Shown here piece by piece: positions 27,641 to 36,685 of a stretch of DNA of 64,000 bases (its first letter is position 1; each line of letters begins with the position of its first letter). The notes beneath the pieces were generated by a model. The model was not told where the DNA came from. It did not search any database and saw only the letters and a list, made by a program, of their open reading frames with translations. The stretch covers positions 8,538,001 through 8,602,000 of the forward strand of contig NZ_AP018227.1 in assembly GCF_002368095.1 (NCBI RefSeq), given 5' to 3'. Source of the stretch: Calothrix parasitica NIES-267 (GTDB lineage: Bacteria; Cyanobacteriota; Cyanobacteriia; Cyanobacteriales; Nostocaceae). A program made the position numbers and the translations under genes.

Positions 27641-29224
27641 ATGCAATTAAACATTCTTGACTGTACTTTACGCGATGGTGGCTATTACACAAACTGGGAT
27701 TTTTCTAATAGCTTAGTTCAAAACTATATTAGAACTATGGCGGATTTGCCGATTGATTATATTGAAATTGGTTATCGCAATCCGACTCAATCAGCCTACC
27801 AGGGCGAATTTTATTATTTGCCTAACTCTAGTTTAATGTCGCTTTATAAGATTGTTAATGGCGGGCCAAAACTAGCAATAATGCTAGATGCGAAGAATTG
27901 CAATCCCGGTGATGTACCCAATCTTCTTAATGATTGCCGCGATGTTGTTAAGCTAGTTCGCATGGCTGTTAATCCTGCCAAAATAGAAGATGGAATCGCA
28001 CTCGCGAAAGCTGTTAAAGAATGTGGTTTTGATGTTGCTTTAAATTTGATGTACCTCTCCAAAGCTGGAGATGATTACAGCTTTTTATCCAGGTTTGAAG
28101 ATTTAGAAAATGTAGTCGATTATCTTTACTTGGTAGACTCTTATGGTGCTTGCTATCCACAGCAGGTAAGAGAAGCAGTAAAGTTTGCTGTGGATAATTT
28201 ACCGCAAAAAATCGGCTTCCACGGTCACGATAATATCAGTCTTGCTTTTGCTAATGCTCTTGCAGCAATAGAAGCTGGGGTAGATATTATAGATGCTACA
28301 GTTTTGGGTATGGGTCGTGGAGCAGGAAATTTACGTACAGAATTGATAATTGCTTATTTCGCTCAGGTTTTTGATAAACCCATAGATTTATCTTCTTTAG
28401 CTGATTTGCTCGAAACTTTCCAGACCATGAAGAATCATTATGGCTGGGGTTCGGAACTACCTTACATTGTCTCTGGGTTGGCAGACCTACCGCAAAAAGA
28501 TGTGATGGAATGGTTGGGTAAAAAGCGTTATTCTACAAGTACAGTAGTTCAAACACTGCAAGGAAAACAGCAAAATATATTCCCGAATCAAACTTATCCA
28601 AAACTAAGCGATGCTGCAAAAAATCTTGATTTACAAAACTTCAAGACTTGCGTAATTGTTGGTGGAGGTTCCACAGCTGCGGAACATTCTGGTGCTATAT
28701 CAGAATTTGTGAACAAACAGCAGGGATTGTTAATTCACTCTAGCTTAAAAAATGCTGAGGTTTATAGCAAAGCAAAAATTCCTCAAATTTTATGTTTACC
28801 GGGTCGTGAAGCAGAAAAGCTGAAGAGACTAGCTGCTGAAGATTTGCACAACCAGTTTAAAGGTTATGTATTATCTTCTAGTCCTCGAATGACATCTGTA
28901 GTTCCCAGAGAATTATCAGAAAAAACTTTTGAGGTTGAACCGATTACCCAAATCCGAGATAATTCTCAAATAGCATTGATGCAGCAAGATTCTCCTTTGG
29001 GTATTGGTTTGAGTATTGCTCAAGCTTTAAACATTGAATCTGTATATCTGAGCGGATTTGATGGTTATCCCGGTGGAAATGAAGTAGAGCAAGAATTAGC
29101 GATGGAAGTACAGGATATTCTCGAATATTTTACTACTTCTAATATAAATATTCGCGTCAGAAGTTTAACTCCAACTCGTTACGATTTGCAGCAGCATTCG
29201 GTGTACGCTTTACTTAGAAATTGA
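27641..29224 (+). CDS. DRE-TIM aldolase-like protein fused to a Rossmann (MptE/sialyltransferase-like) domain
   Basis: The 527-residue protein has two parts. Residues 1-270 form an HMGL-like/DRE-TIM barrel: ILDCTLRDGG (residues 5-14, metal-binding D7), IEIGYR, GFHGHDN (His194 and His196) and GMGRGAGN. These are hallmarks of enzymes such as 4-hydroxy-2-oxovalerate aldolase, which handle pyruvate or acyl enolates. Residues 315-527 resemble MptE-like proteins (CVIVGGGSTAAEH, SPLGIGLSIAQAL, VYLSGFDGYPG). It is followed by HAD phosphatase, cytidylyltransferase and MptE-like genes. It may make a keto-deoxy sugar by aldol condensation; that role is inferred. A clear AGGAG precedes the ATG. Confidence 0.8.
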   Translation: MQLNILDCTLRDGGYYTNWDFSNSLVQNYIRTMADLPIDYIEIGYRNPTQSAYQGEFYYLPNSSLMSLYKIVNGGPKLAIMLDAKNCNPGDVPNLLNDCRDVVKLVRMAVNPAKIEDGIALAKAVKECGFDVALNLMYLSKAGDDYSFLSRFEDLENVVDYLYLVDSYGACYPQQVREAVKFAVDNLPQKIGFHGHDNISLAFANALAAIEAGVDIIDATVLGMGRGAGNLRTELIIAYFAQVFDKPIDLSSLADLLETFQTMKNHYGWGSELPYIVSGLADLPQKDVMEWLGKKRYSTSTVVQTLQGKQQNIFPNQTYPKLSDAAKNLDLQNFKTCVIVGGGSTAAEHSGAISEFVNKQQGLLIHSSLKNAEVYSKAKIPQILCLPGREAEKLKRLAAEDLHNQFKGYVLSSSPRMTSVVPRELSEKTFEVEPITQIRDNSQIALMQQDSPLGIGLSIAQALNIESVYLSGFDGYPGGNEVEQELAMEVQDILEYFTTSNINIRVRSLTPTRYDLQQHSVYALLRN

Positions 29225-29243
29225 ACTGGGGAGAGTATCAACT

Positions 29244-29936
29244 GTGACAATACCTTGTAAAGCCATTATTTTCGATTGCGATGGAGTTATATTTGACTCC
29301 AACGCATTAAAGACAGCTGCTTTTCGAGAAGTGTTAGCGGCTTATCCTCAAGAAGTTGTAGATGATTTTATTGTTTATCACCAAACTAACGGTGGTATTT
29401 CTAGATATATAAAGTTAAGGGTTTTCTTTACAGATTTTCTCAAAACTTCAGTTGATGAGGAAAAATTACAAAAGCTCTTAGATGATTTTGGTAGTTCCTG
29501 TCAGCGACTTTATCAACAAGCAGATTTAACACCTGGTTGTGAAACTGTTTTAGAACAGCTTTCCCAACATATTCCTCTTTACGTTGCTTCTGGTAGCGAT
29601 GAAGCGGAATTACGACAAGTTTTTGCTGGGAGAAATTTGGATAAATATTTTAAAGGTATTTACGGTTCTCCTAAAACTAAACAAGATTGTGTTGCTGAAA
29701 TTATCCAAAAATTAGATTTTCGCAAAGAAATAGTTTTTGTTGGGGATGCAGAATCGGATTGGAAAGCAGCTACGAAAGCAAATCTAAACTTTGTGTTTAT
29801 GGCTAAATTTTCTGATGCTGCTGATTCGATGAAACAAAAAGCCTTAGAAAATAATTTTCCAGTAATTGATACTTTGTCAGAATTATTATCATTGCTCGAC
29901 TATACGCAGTTATCAATGTCCGGAAATAACCAGTAA
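29244..29936 (+). CDS. HAD-superfamily sugar-phosphate phosphatase
   Basis: The 230-residue protein carries all HAD motifs: nucleophile IIFDCDGVIFDSN (residues 8-20), motif II VASGSDEAEL, and motif III/IV Lys (SPKTKQD) with VFVGDAESDWKAA. The helical cap is of the beta-phosphoglucomutase kind. In its setting it would dephosphorylate a sugar-phosphate intermediate, like KdsC in Kdo synthesis (inference). The start is GTG 29244, preceded by GGGGAGAG. Confidence 0.85.
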   Translation: MTIPCKAIIFDCDGVIFDSNALKTAAFREVLAAYPQEVVDDFIVYHQTNGGISRYIKLRVFFTDFLKTSVDEEKLQKLLDDFGSSCQRLYQQADLTPGCETVLEQLSQHIPLYVASGSDEAELRQVFAGRNLDKYFKGIYGSPKTKQDCVAEIIQKLDFRKEIVFVGDAESDWKAATKANLNFVFMAKFSDAADSMKQKALENNFPVIDTLSELLSLLDYTQLSMSGNNQ

Positions 29937-30018
29937 CCACTAGAAATACATATATTTATCAGGTGCATTTAGTACAATTCTCTGCCTAAAGAATTAACCA
30001 ATACTAGGAATTGTTTAA

Positions 30019-30720
30019 ATGCCATATTCTAACTTACCTATCATCGCTTTCTTACCCTGTCGTCGCGGTAGCGAAAGAGTTAAACAAAAGAATACTAGAC
30101 CGTTTGCGAATATTGAAGGTGGATTGACAAAAATTAAAATGGAGCAGCTATTAAACTGTTCTGAAATTGATTCGATTGTTGTTTCTACCGACGACCCACA
30201 AGTTGCTGAAACTTGTCAAAAATTGGCAAGCAATCATACAAAAAATGTCAAAATTCTCGAACGTCCCGCTCATTTAGCAACTTCCACTGCTTCCACAGAT
30301 GATGTAGTTAAATATATCCCAGAAATTATTTCGGATGGGATAATTTTGTGGACTCATGTAACTTCTCCTTTTGTGGATAGTTCTGTTTATAGTAATGCAA
30401 TTCGCTCATTTTGGGAAAAGTCAAAAGATGGTTATGACTCATTAATGAGCGTTACTAGAGTACAAAAGTTTCTCTGGAATGAAAATGGGCCAATTAATTA
30501 CGACCGAGAACAAGAAAAGTGGCCTCGGACGCAAACTTTACCGGTAATTTATGAAGTAAATAGTGCTATCTTTTTAGCTCCGATTGAAATATATATTCAG
30601 CAGCAAGATAGAGTCGGTAAAAAAGTAATACCTTTTGAACTTTCTGCATCCCAAGCAATGGATATTGATTGGGAAGAAGATTTTAAATTAGCACAGGAGT
30701 TGTGGCAACATGACAAATAA
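30019..30720 (+). CDS. CMP-sugar synthetase-like cytidylyltransferase
   Basis: The 233-residue protein resembles CMP-N-acetylneuraminate/CMP-Kdo synthetases. Motifs are FLPCRRGSERVKQKNTRPF (CTP-binding), SIVVSTDDPQVAE, ILWTHVTSPFVDSSVY and AMDIDWEEDFKLAQELW (metal-binding aspartates). It should couple CTP to an acidic ulosonic sugar. No NeuB, NeuC or KdsA gene is present in the window, so the sugar is unknown. It overlaps the next gene by 11 bases, indicating cotranslation. Confidence 0.83.
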   Translation: MPYSNLPIIAFLPCRRGSERVKQKNTRPFANIEGGLTKIKMEQLLNCSEIDSIVVSTDDPQVAETCQKLASNHTKNVKILERPAHLATSTASTDDVVKYIPEIISDGIILWTHVTSPFVDSSVYSNAIRSFWEKSKDGYDSLMSVTRVQKFLWNENGPINYDREQEKWPRTQTLPVIYEVNSAIFLAPIEIYIQQQDRVGKKVIPFELSASQAMDIDWEEDFKLAQELWQHDK

Positions 30721-31591
30721 TACTAGTAGCGGTTTTGATAAATTAATGTGGGCTGATGACCAACTTATCGGTCTTTATAATTTAGCTCAACGAACAAAGT
30801 TTTTTCTTTCTGGTGGTTCCAAGAAACGCGGAATGGGGAGAAATAAGGAACTTAAAAATAAGCATTTAGGAAAGCGCTGCTTTATTGTAGGCAATGGCCC
30901 ATCAATTAAGCAACAGGATTTAACTTTGCTTAAAGACGAATATACTTTCTTCGTCAATCACTTTTATCGTCATCCTCAAATAGCAGAAATTAATCCTAAA
31001 TATTATGCCATTATCGACCCCAAATTAATTACTGGGGAATGGCCAATTACAATGCTTGATGAAATTCTGGAAAAATGTCCGGAAGCAAAATTATTAATGT
31101 CGGCTCAGTACCAAGGTACACCAAAAATTACCGCTTATGCGGATAAAGCTGATATAACTTGGGTATATCCCAATCAGTTTTTACATCAAGGTTTTTCATG
31201 TACATCTGATATTTCGACTTGTATTGGTGGGTCAAACGTTAGTACCCTCTGTTTATTTTCTGCGATTCATATGGGGTTCACAGATATTTATTTAATGGGT
31301 ATTGATTGTGATGGTATTTTCCGCGATTTAGTCGAACAAAGTTCTCACTTTTATGATGCTGAAGTGGAAAATATTGGTGATAACGACCCCGAACTTGTTG
31401 TCAGACATTTACGAATGTCAATTCAAGGTTTGCATGGTTGGAGAGTAATCGCTGATAAATACAAAGATTCAAAACACAGAATTGTGAATTTGACTAAGGG
31501 TGGTTTACTCAACGTTTTTCCTCGCGAAGACTACGAAACTGTAGCTTTAAATAAGTCAAAATCTGATTCAGTCGCAGTAGCAAGTAAATAG
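30710..31591 (+). CDS. MptE/DUF115-like or sialyltransferase-like Rossmann protein
   Basis: The 293-residue protein has GKRCFIVGNGPSIKQQDLTLL near residue 53, NHFYRHPQIAEINPKYYAII, and DIYLMGIDCDGIFRD near residue 192. The GNGPS and G-I-D motifs are shared by MptE-like (DUF115) proteins and by CstII-type GT42 sialyltransferases. Beside a CMP-sugar synthetase gene, a CMP-sugar transferase is the most attractive reading, but a kinase-like or other role cannot be ruled out. The related domain in the 27641 protein is notable. Confidence 0.7.
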   Translation: MTNNTSSGFDKLMWADDQLIGLYNLAQRTKFFLSGGSKKRGMGRNKELKNKHLGKRCFIVGNGPSIKQQDLTLLKDEYTFFVNHFYRHPQIAEINPKYYAIIDPKLITGEWPITMLDEILEKCPEAKLLMSAQYQGTPKITAYADKADITWVYPNQFLHQGFSCTSDISTCIGGSNVSTLCLFSAIHMGFTDIYLMGIDCDGIFRDLVEQSSHFYDAEVENIGDNDPELVVRHLRMSIQGLHGWRVIADKYKDSKHRIVNLTKGGLLNVFPREDYETVALNKSKSDSVAVASK

Positions 31592-31616
31592 TTTGATAAC
31601 CCAAGCATGAAGTCAT

Positions 31617-32900
31617 ATGAAAATTTTGATATCCGCTTACTCCTGCGAACCGGGAAGGGGTTCTGAACCTGGAATTGGTTGGAATATTGTCCGCGAAGTT
31701 GCTAAATATCACGAAGTTTGGGTATTAACTCGTCCCGATGAAAGTAGTGAAGTTATTAATGCTGAATTAGAAAAAAATCCCTGTCCTAATCTGCATTTTA
31801 TTTATTTTACTTTACCGATTTTTCCAGGTAGCTGGAGATGGGGTAATGGTGCTATTCACCTTCATTATTATTTATGGCAGATTCAAGCCTATTTTGTAGC
31901 AAAAAAACTTCATCGTCAAATAGGCTTTGATATAGTCCATCATGCTACTTTCGGGAGACATTCTACCCCTAGTTTTATTTCTCTTTTACCAATTCCTTTT
32001 ATTTGGGGACCCGTCGGGGGAGGAGAAACAGCACCAAAACCTTTCTGGAAAGATTTTAGTTTTCGGGGGAGAGTATACGAAATATCGCGGGACTTGCTAC
32101 GTCGGGTAGGAGAGATAGACCCATTTGTCGCTTTTACTGCTAGACGCAGTGCTTTAGCATTAGCAGCAACTGAAGAAACTGCACAAAGGTTGCGTTTATT
32201 AGGTGCGAAAAACGTCCAGATATTTTCTAATGCTGGTTTACCGAAAGCCGATATCGCTCGTTTATCAAAGTTTTCACAGCCGGATAATCATATTATCAGA
32301 TTTGTTAGTATTGGTCGGTTATTGCATTGGAAAGGTCTGCATTTAGGTTTGCGTGCTTTCGCTTTGGCTAACATCGATAATGCCGAATATTGGGTTATTG
32401 GTGACGGACAGGAAAGGAAGAGTTTAGAAGCATTAGCTGAAGAATTAGATATAGCTGATAAAGTCAAATTTTGGGGTATTTTGCCAAGGGAAGAGACTCT
32501 GAATAAGCTGGAAATGTGCCATGCATTAGTTCATCCGAGTTTGCACGATTCAGGGGGCTGGGTTTGTGCGGAAATGATGGCTGCGGGTCGTCCGGTGATT
32601 TGCTTGGATTTAGGAGGACCAGCGGTTCAGGTAACAAAAGAAACTGGTTATAAAATCCCTGCTAATACACTCGAAAAATCTTTGGATGGTTTAGCAAAAG
32701 CGATGATGGATTTAGCTAATAATCCTGAAACCGTACAAAGTATGGGGAAAGCTGGACAAGTTAGAGTTAGCAATGTGTTTGACTGGGAAGTCAAAGGAAA
32801 AACTTTAGCTCGATTTTACAACGAGGTATTGAATCAACAAACTGAATCAGAATTTATTGATATGGATAATGCTAATTTAAGTAGTACTTATGAAAAATGA
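31617..32900 (+). CDS. GT4-family glycosyltransferase
   Basis: The 427-residue GT-B protein starts MKILISAYSCEPGRGSEPGI, a phrase typical of a bacterial GT4 group. It has FIWGPVGGGETAPKPFW near residue 132, VSIGRLLHWKGLHLGLRAF and SLHDSGGWVCAEMMAAGRPV (E-x7-E variant). The last 20 residues after the core are low complexity. It begins 25 bases after the preceding gene. Confidence 0.87.
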   Translation: MKILISAYSCEPGRGSEPGIGWNIVREVAKYHEVWVLTRPDESSEVINAELEKNPCPNLHFIYFTLPIFPGSWRWGNGAIHLHYYLWQIQAYFVAKKLHRQIGFDIVHHATFGRHSTPSFISLLPIPFIWGPVGGGETAPKPFWKDFSFRGRVYEISRDLLRRVGEIDPFVAFTARRSALALAATEETAQRLRLLGAKNVQIFSNAGLPKADIARLSKFSQPDNHIIRFVSIGRLLHWKGLHLGLRAFALANIDNAEYWVIGDGQERKSLEALAEELDIADKVKFWGILPREETLNKLEMCHALVHPSLHDSGGWVCAEMMAAGRPVICLDLGGPAVQVTKETGYKIPANTLEKSLDGLAKAMMDLANNPETVQSMGKAGQVRVSNVFDWEVKGKTLARFYNEVLNQQTESEFIDMDNANLSSTYEK

Positions 32901-33088
32901 TATTGGCGATTCTTATTTTCCAACTACTTGACTTATATAAATTATTGAATAGGGAATAGAGAACAATATATAAATCCACATGTTATTAATTATGTCAAGT
33001 AGAGAAATTTATTCAAAATTTTTCTACTTGATAATTCAGTTTTTACTCTATAACTCTATATCAAAATTTTATTATTAATCTCATCATT

Positions 33089-34279
33089 ATGCGTATATTA
33101 ACTGCCCATAACTACTATCAAATTCGCGGAGGGGAAGACGAATGTTTTGAAGCCGAAAATAAATTATTGCGGGAAATGGGAGAAGATGTTGAAATCTATC
33201 AAGAAAACAATGACCGTGTAGCAGAAATCAGTAAATTACGTATGGCTGCCGATACTATATGGTCTAAAGAAGCTTATGAAAAACTCCAGCAACGATTAAT
33301 AAAAAAACCATTAGATGTAGTTCACGTACATAATTTTTTTCCTCTTATTTCTCCCTCAATTTATTATGCAGCTAAAGCTCAAGGAGTTCCTATAGTTCAG
33401 ACTTTGCACAACTATCGGCTTATTTGTCCTAATGCGTTATTCTTTCGTGAAGGAAAAGTTTGTGAGGATTGCTTAGGTAAATTCATCCCTTATCCAGGAG
33501 TTCAGCATGGTTGTTATCGAGAAAACAAAGTTGCTAGTGGTGCTGTAGCGACAATGTTGGGAGTACATCGTGCAATGAATACCTGGACACAAATGGTAGA
33601 TTTATATATCTGTTTAACTGAATTTGCCAAACAGAAATTTATCCAAGCAGGTATCCCAGCAGAGAAAATAGTAGTCAAACCGAATTTTGTTAGCCCCGAA
33701 CCTACAGTTGGTTTTGGTAAAGGTGGTTATGCTTTATTTGTAGGTAGACTTTCAGTTGAAAAAGGTTTAGATACCTTATTGGCAGCTTGGGAACAATTGG
33801 GAGAACAAATTCCTCTGAAAATTGTCGGGGATGGTCCTTTAGCCCCGGATGTTTTAGAAGCTACGAAACGCTTTCCTCACATAGAATGGTTGGGACGCAG
33901 ACCGATGTCAGAAGTACACGATTTGATGGGAGAAGCTATGTTTTTAGTCTTTCCATCCAAATGGTATGAAACCTTTGGTCGCGTAGCTATCGAAGCCTTT
34001 GCTAAGGGTACCCCCGTAATTGCAGCAAATATTGGCGCGATCGCCGAAATAGTTTCTCCCGGAAAAACTGGACTTCACTTTGAACCTGGTGTTCCGGAAG
34101 ACCTAGCAAACAAAGTGAAGTGGGTTTTAGGGAATCGAGAAAAAATGGCTCGAATGCGCGAAAAAGCAAGACTTGAATTTGAAGCCAAATACACTCCCAA
34201 AAAGAACTATCAGCAATTAATAGAAATTTACACCAAGGCTAAAAACATTCAGCACACTCAACACAAAAATTTAAATTAA
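33089..34279 (+). CDS. GT4-family glycosyltransferase with Cys-rich insertion
   Basis: The 396-residue GT-B protein starts MRILTAHNYYQIRGGEDECF. A cysteine group lies near residues 112-148 (RLICPNALFFREGKVCEDC, VQHGCYRENK), a pattern seen in one GT4 subgroup, and it may hold a structural metal. The donor motif is KWYETFGRVAIEAFAKGTPV. About 190 AT-rich bases precede it, so it may have its own promoter. Confidence 0.87.
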   Translation: MRILTAHNYYQIRGGEDECFEAENKLLREMGEDVEIYQENNDRVAEISKLRMAADTIWSKEAYEKLQQRLIKKPLDVVHVHNFFPLISPSIYYAAKAQGVPIVQTLHNYRLICPNALFFREGKVCEDCLGKFIPYPGVQHGCYRENKVASGAVATMLGVHRAMNTWTQMVDLYICLTEFAKQKFIQAGIPAEKIVVKPNFVSPEPTVGFGKGGYALFVGRLSVEKGLDTLLAAWEQLGEQIPLKIVGDGPLAPDVLEATKRFPHIEWLGRRPMSEVHDLMGEAMFLVFPSKWYETFGRVAIEAFAKGTPVIAANIGAIAEIVSPGKTGLHFEPGVPEDLANKVKWVLGNREKMARMREKARLEFEAKYTPKKNYQQLIEIYTKAKNIQHTQHKNLN

Positions 34280-34304
34280 ATACTTGCATTACTCGGGGAG
34301 ATTT

Positions 34305-35690
34305 ATGAATACACACACAGCAATTTATAAAGAGAAGAAAGCGTTTATTAGTAACTCAACGCTGTTACTTCTCGCATTTGCTACAGCTTATTTCCCTAGA
34401 GTTCTTGATACATTAGGCGCTCCATCGCCAATTAACTTTCTACATTTTGCTACAGTACCGCTTGCTAGTTTAATCATTATTACTAAAACTAAAACAAAAG
34501 ACCAGAATCAAATTGCTATTTCTTGGAAATTGATATCTGGTTTATTTATTTTACTTACAGTTATGAGTACTAGTATGTTTTTAAATAATGCTGGTTTTGT
34601 CAATTTATTTATAAATTATTTTTTACTTGCGGAGCCTTTCATTATCTTGGTGGCAATAGTTTGTATACCCATGTCACCGGAAACCCTAAAAAAAATGAAA
34701 TACTGGTTATTTATCTTTGGATTATCTAACTTAGTATTGGCATATATGCAAAATTTTCTGATTAAAGCTGGTATACTTCGTGTTATCGAAATGACACCGG
34801 AAGACAATATTCAAGGAGTATTTTATCTCTCAGGGGCAGGTAATTATGTATCTGTATCGGTATCTATCAGCTTTGCTTTATTCTTTTTATTAACAGCAAA
34901 AAACGTTGCTCTTTGGATAAGAATTTCGGGACTATTGGCAGCTTTTTATCAGCTAATGGCATCTGACTCTAAACAAGTGCTTTTATTATTCTTAGGGGGC
35001 TGGTTTTTTTTATCGCTAACTAAAATTAAAAATATTAGCAAGGCTTTAATGTACTGTATTGGTTTTGTAGCAATTATTTTCGGTTTAATATGGTGCGTAA
35101 ATAATTTAGATTTTCCAGTTTTTGATTCTTTTAGATATTGGTTTAGTAGAACAGACCTTTATGGCTCCGATGGTGAAGCAATTAATTTAAAGTTAGCAGG
35201 AATCCGTAACGTTATTAATGCATATGAGTCAGACTTAAATTGGTTATTTGGTTTGGGTCCGGGTCATAGTATTGGACGTTTGGGAGGATGGGTACTTCTT
35301 GAATATAAGAGTTTACTGGGTTCTTTAGGAGCTACATTTCACCCTGTTAGTTCGGCTACTAAGCAAGTAATTGAAAATAGTTGGCTAGCTAAGGACTCAT
35401 CATTATTTTCTCCCTTATTTAGCTGGGGAGGTATTTGGGGAGATATAGGATTCTTAGGTTTAGGTTCTTACTTATATCTTGGCTGCATTGCTTTGAATTT
35501 ACTTGGAAAAGATGACTTATCAAAATTTCTAATTTTCAATGTAGTAACTGCTGGTTTTATTTTAACTCAGATGGAAGAACCAGGATACATGCTAACTATA
35601 GCGAGTTTAATTGGTATGCGCTACCAGGAAAGACAAGTAGAAAAACGCGAACGTTCTCGTCTTGCACATTTGCCTCCTGAATCTCAATGA
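34305..35690 (+). CDS. O-antigen ligase/polymerase-like membrane protein
   Basis: The 461-residue protein has about ten hydrophobic segments and a large periplasmic loop (residues 270-375) with NWLFGLGPGHSIGRLGG and WLAKDSSLFSPLFSWGGIWG. This is the layout of Wzy polymerases and WaaL/PglL ligases. ATG 34305 follows GGGGAG, so the upstream TTG at 34284 is rejected. Which activity it has cannot be told. With an ABC exporter a ligase is more expected than a polymerase. Confidence 0.78.
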   Translation: MNTHTAIYKEKKAFISNSTLLLLAFATAYFPRVLDTLGAPSPINFLHFATVPLASLIIITKTKTKDQNQIAISWKLISGLFILLTVMSTSMFLNNAGFVNLFINYFLLAEPFIILVAIVCIPMSPETLKKMKYWLFIFGLSNLVLAYMQNFLIKAGILRVIEMTPEDNIQGVFYLSGAGNYVSVSVSISFALFFLLTAKNVALWIRISGLLAAFYQLMASDSKQVLLLFLGGWFFLSLTKIKNISKALMYCIGFVAIIFGLIWCVNNLDFPVFDSFRYWFSRTDLYGSDGEAINLKLAGIRNVINAYESDLNWLFGLGPGHSIGRLGGWVLLEYKSLLGSLGATFHPVSSATKQVIENSWLAKDSSLFSPLFSWGGIWGDIGFLGLGSYLYLGCIALNLLGKDDLSKFLIFNVVTAGFILTQMEEPGYMLTIASLIGMRYQERQVEKRERSRLAHLPPESQ

Positions 35691-35974
35691 TAGTTCAAGA
35701 TACATTTATTAAATAGTTATTAGTTTTATTATAATAAATTGATATATTATTTATAATTTTTATTAGCTTTATTATCTCAATAATATTCATTTTATTTATA
35801 ATTAATTTCTCTACTCCTATTTTTTACAACTATTTATTTAAAAGTATACTGCTTACCTTTTTTATCTCAATTATTTTTTATATTATTAAACACAAAGTAT
35901 AAGTTTTTGCATCTCTAATAAAAAGTTAATCTTATCAAGAATAAAAAGAAATTTAAATAAACTTAGGAGATAAA

Positions 35975-36535
35975 ATGCTTATTAGTATCTCTGGCTTATC
36001 CGGTAGCGGGAAAGATACAAGCGCTCAATATTTAAGCAAGCAGGGGTTTCAAATTTTTTCTTGGGGTACTGCTCTTAGATTGCATGTAGCTAGAACATTT
36101 CGCACTCCAATTCCTCTTCAATATAAACAAGCTATTGAATCGGTTCCAAGCTATTTAGAAGCAGATAAAGAATGGGAAAAAGAATCGGGGTTTTTAGAAC
36201 AGCTTTCAGCAACTCCTGCTTCAGACAGAGAAAAAATCTATCATCAGAATCTAATCAGGTTAGAAAAAATCTTATTGCAAGGAACGAATATCGTTATCAA
36301 CGACACTCGATTCCCTAGAGAATTTCATATTGTCCAACAATTTGGAGGTTTAAATGTATGGTTAAAAAGAGAAGAAAGATGTAGGGAGACTCAAACTCAC
36401 GATAAGTATCTGAATATCGATAAATTTGATTGTGTAATTGAAAATAATAATTCGTTAGAAGAGCTTTACAAAGCTTGGGATAATGTTTTAGAAAACTTAA
36501 AAACAACTGATAGTATCAAATCTATAAAAGTATAG
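35975..36535 (+). CDS. P-loop kinase, dNMP-kinase-like
   Basis: The 186-residue protein begins LISISGLSGSGKDTSAQYLS, a P-loop, and contains VINDTRFPREFHIVQQFGGL near residue 108. Both resemble the phage-type deoxynucleoside monophosphate kinase group and the wider adenylate/dephospho-CoA kinase fold. A nucleoside or nucleotide kinase role is likely; the substrate is not. A 280-base AT-rich gap separates it from the glycan genes, so it may not belong to them. Confidence 0.68.
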   Translation: MLISISGLSGSGKDTSAQYLSKQGFQIFSWGTALRLHVARTFRTPIPLQYKQAIESVPSYLEADKEWEKESGFLEQLSATPASDREKIYHQNLIRLEKILLQGTNIVINDTRFPREFHIVQQFGGLNVWLKREERCRETQTHDKYLNIDKFDCVIENNNSLEELYKAWDNVLENLKTTDSIKSIKV

Positions 36536-36584
36536 ATTTGCCTTAGCTCAAGAATATAAATTATCAACTATTTACTAAAATCTA

Positions 36585-36615
36585 AAAACTCGGCTTTATC
36601 ACAAAACCGAGTTTT
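36585..36615 (+). terminator. Rho-independent terminator
   Basis: AAAACTCGG (36585-36593) pairs with CCGAGTTTT (36607-36615), followed by more T residues. It ends the plus-strand polysaccharide/kinase block and faces the minus-strand lasso locus. Confidence 0.85.
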
Positions 36616-36685
36616 TTAATATCTTATTTTTGATAAATAATCTAATATTTTTATCGAAAACTAGTATGAGAATAAATTTTAAACT

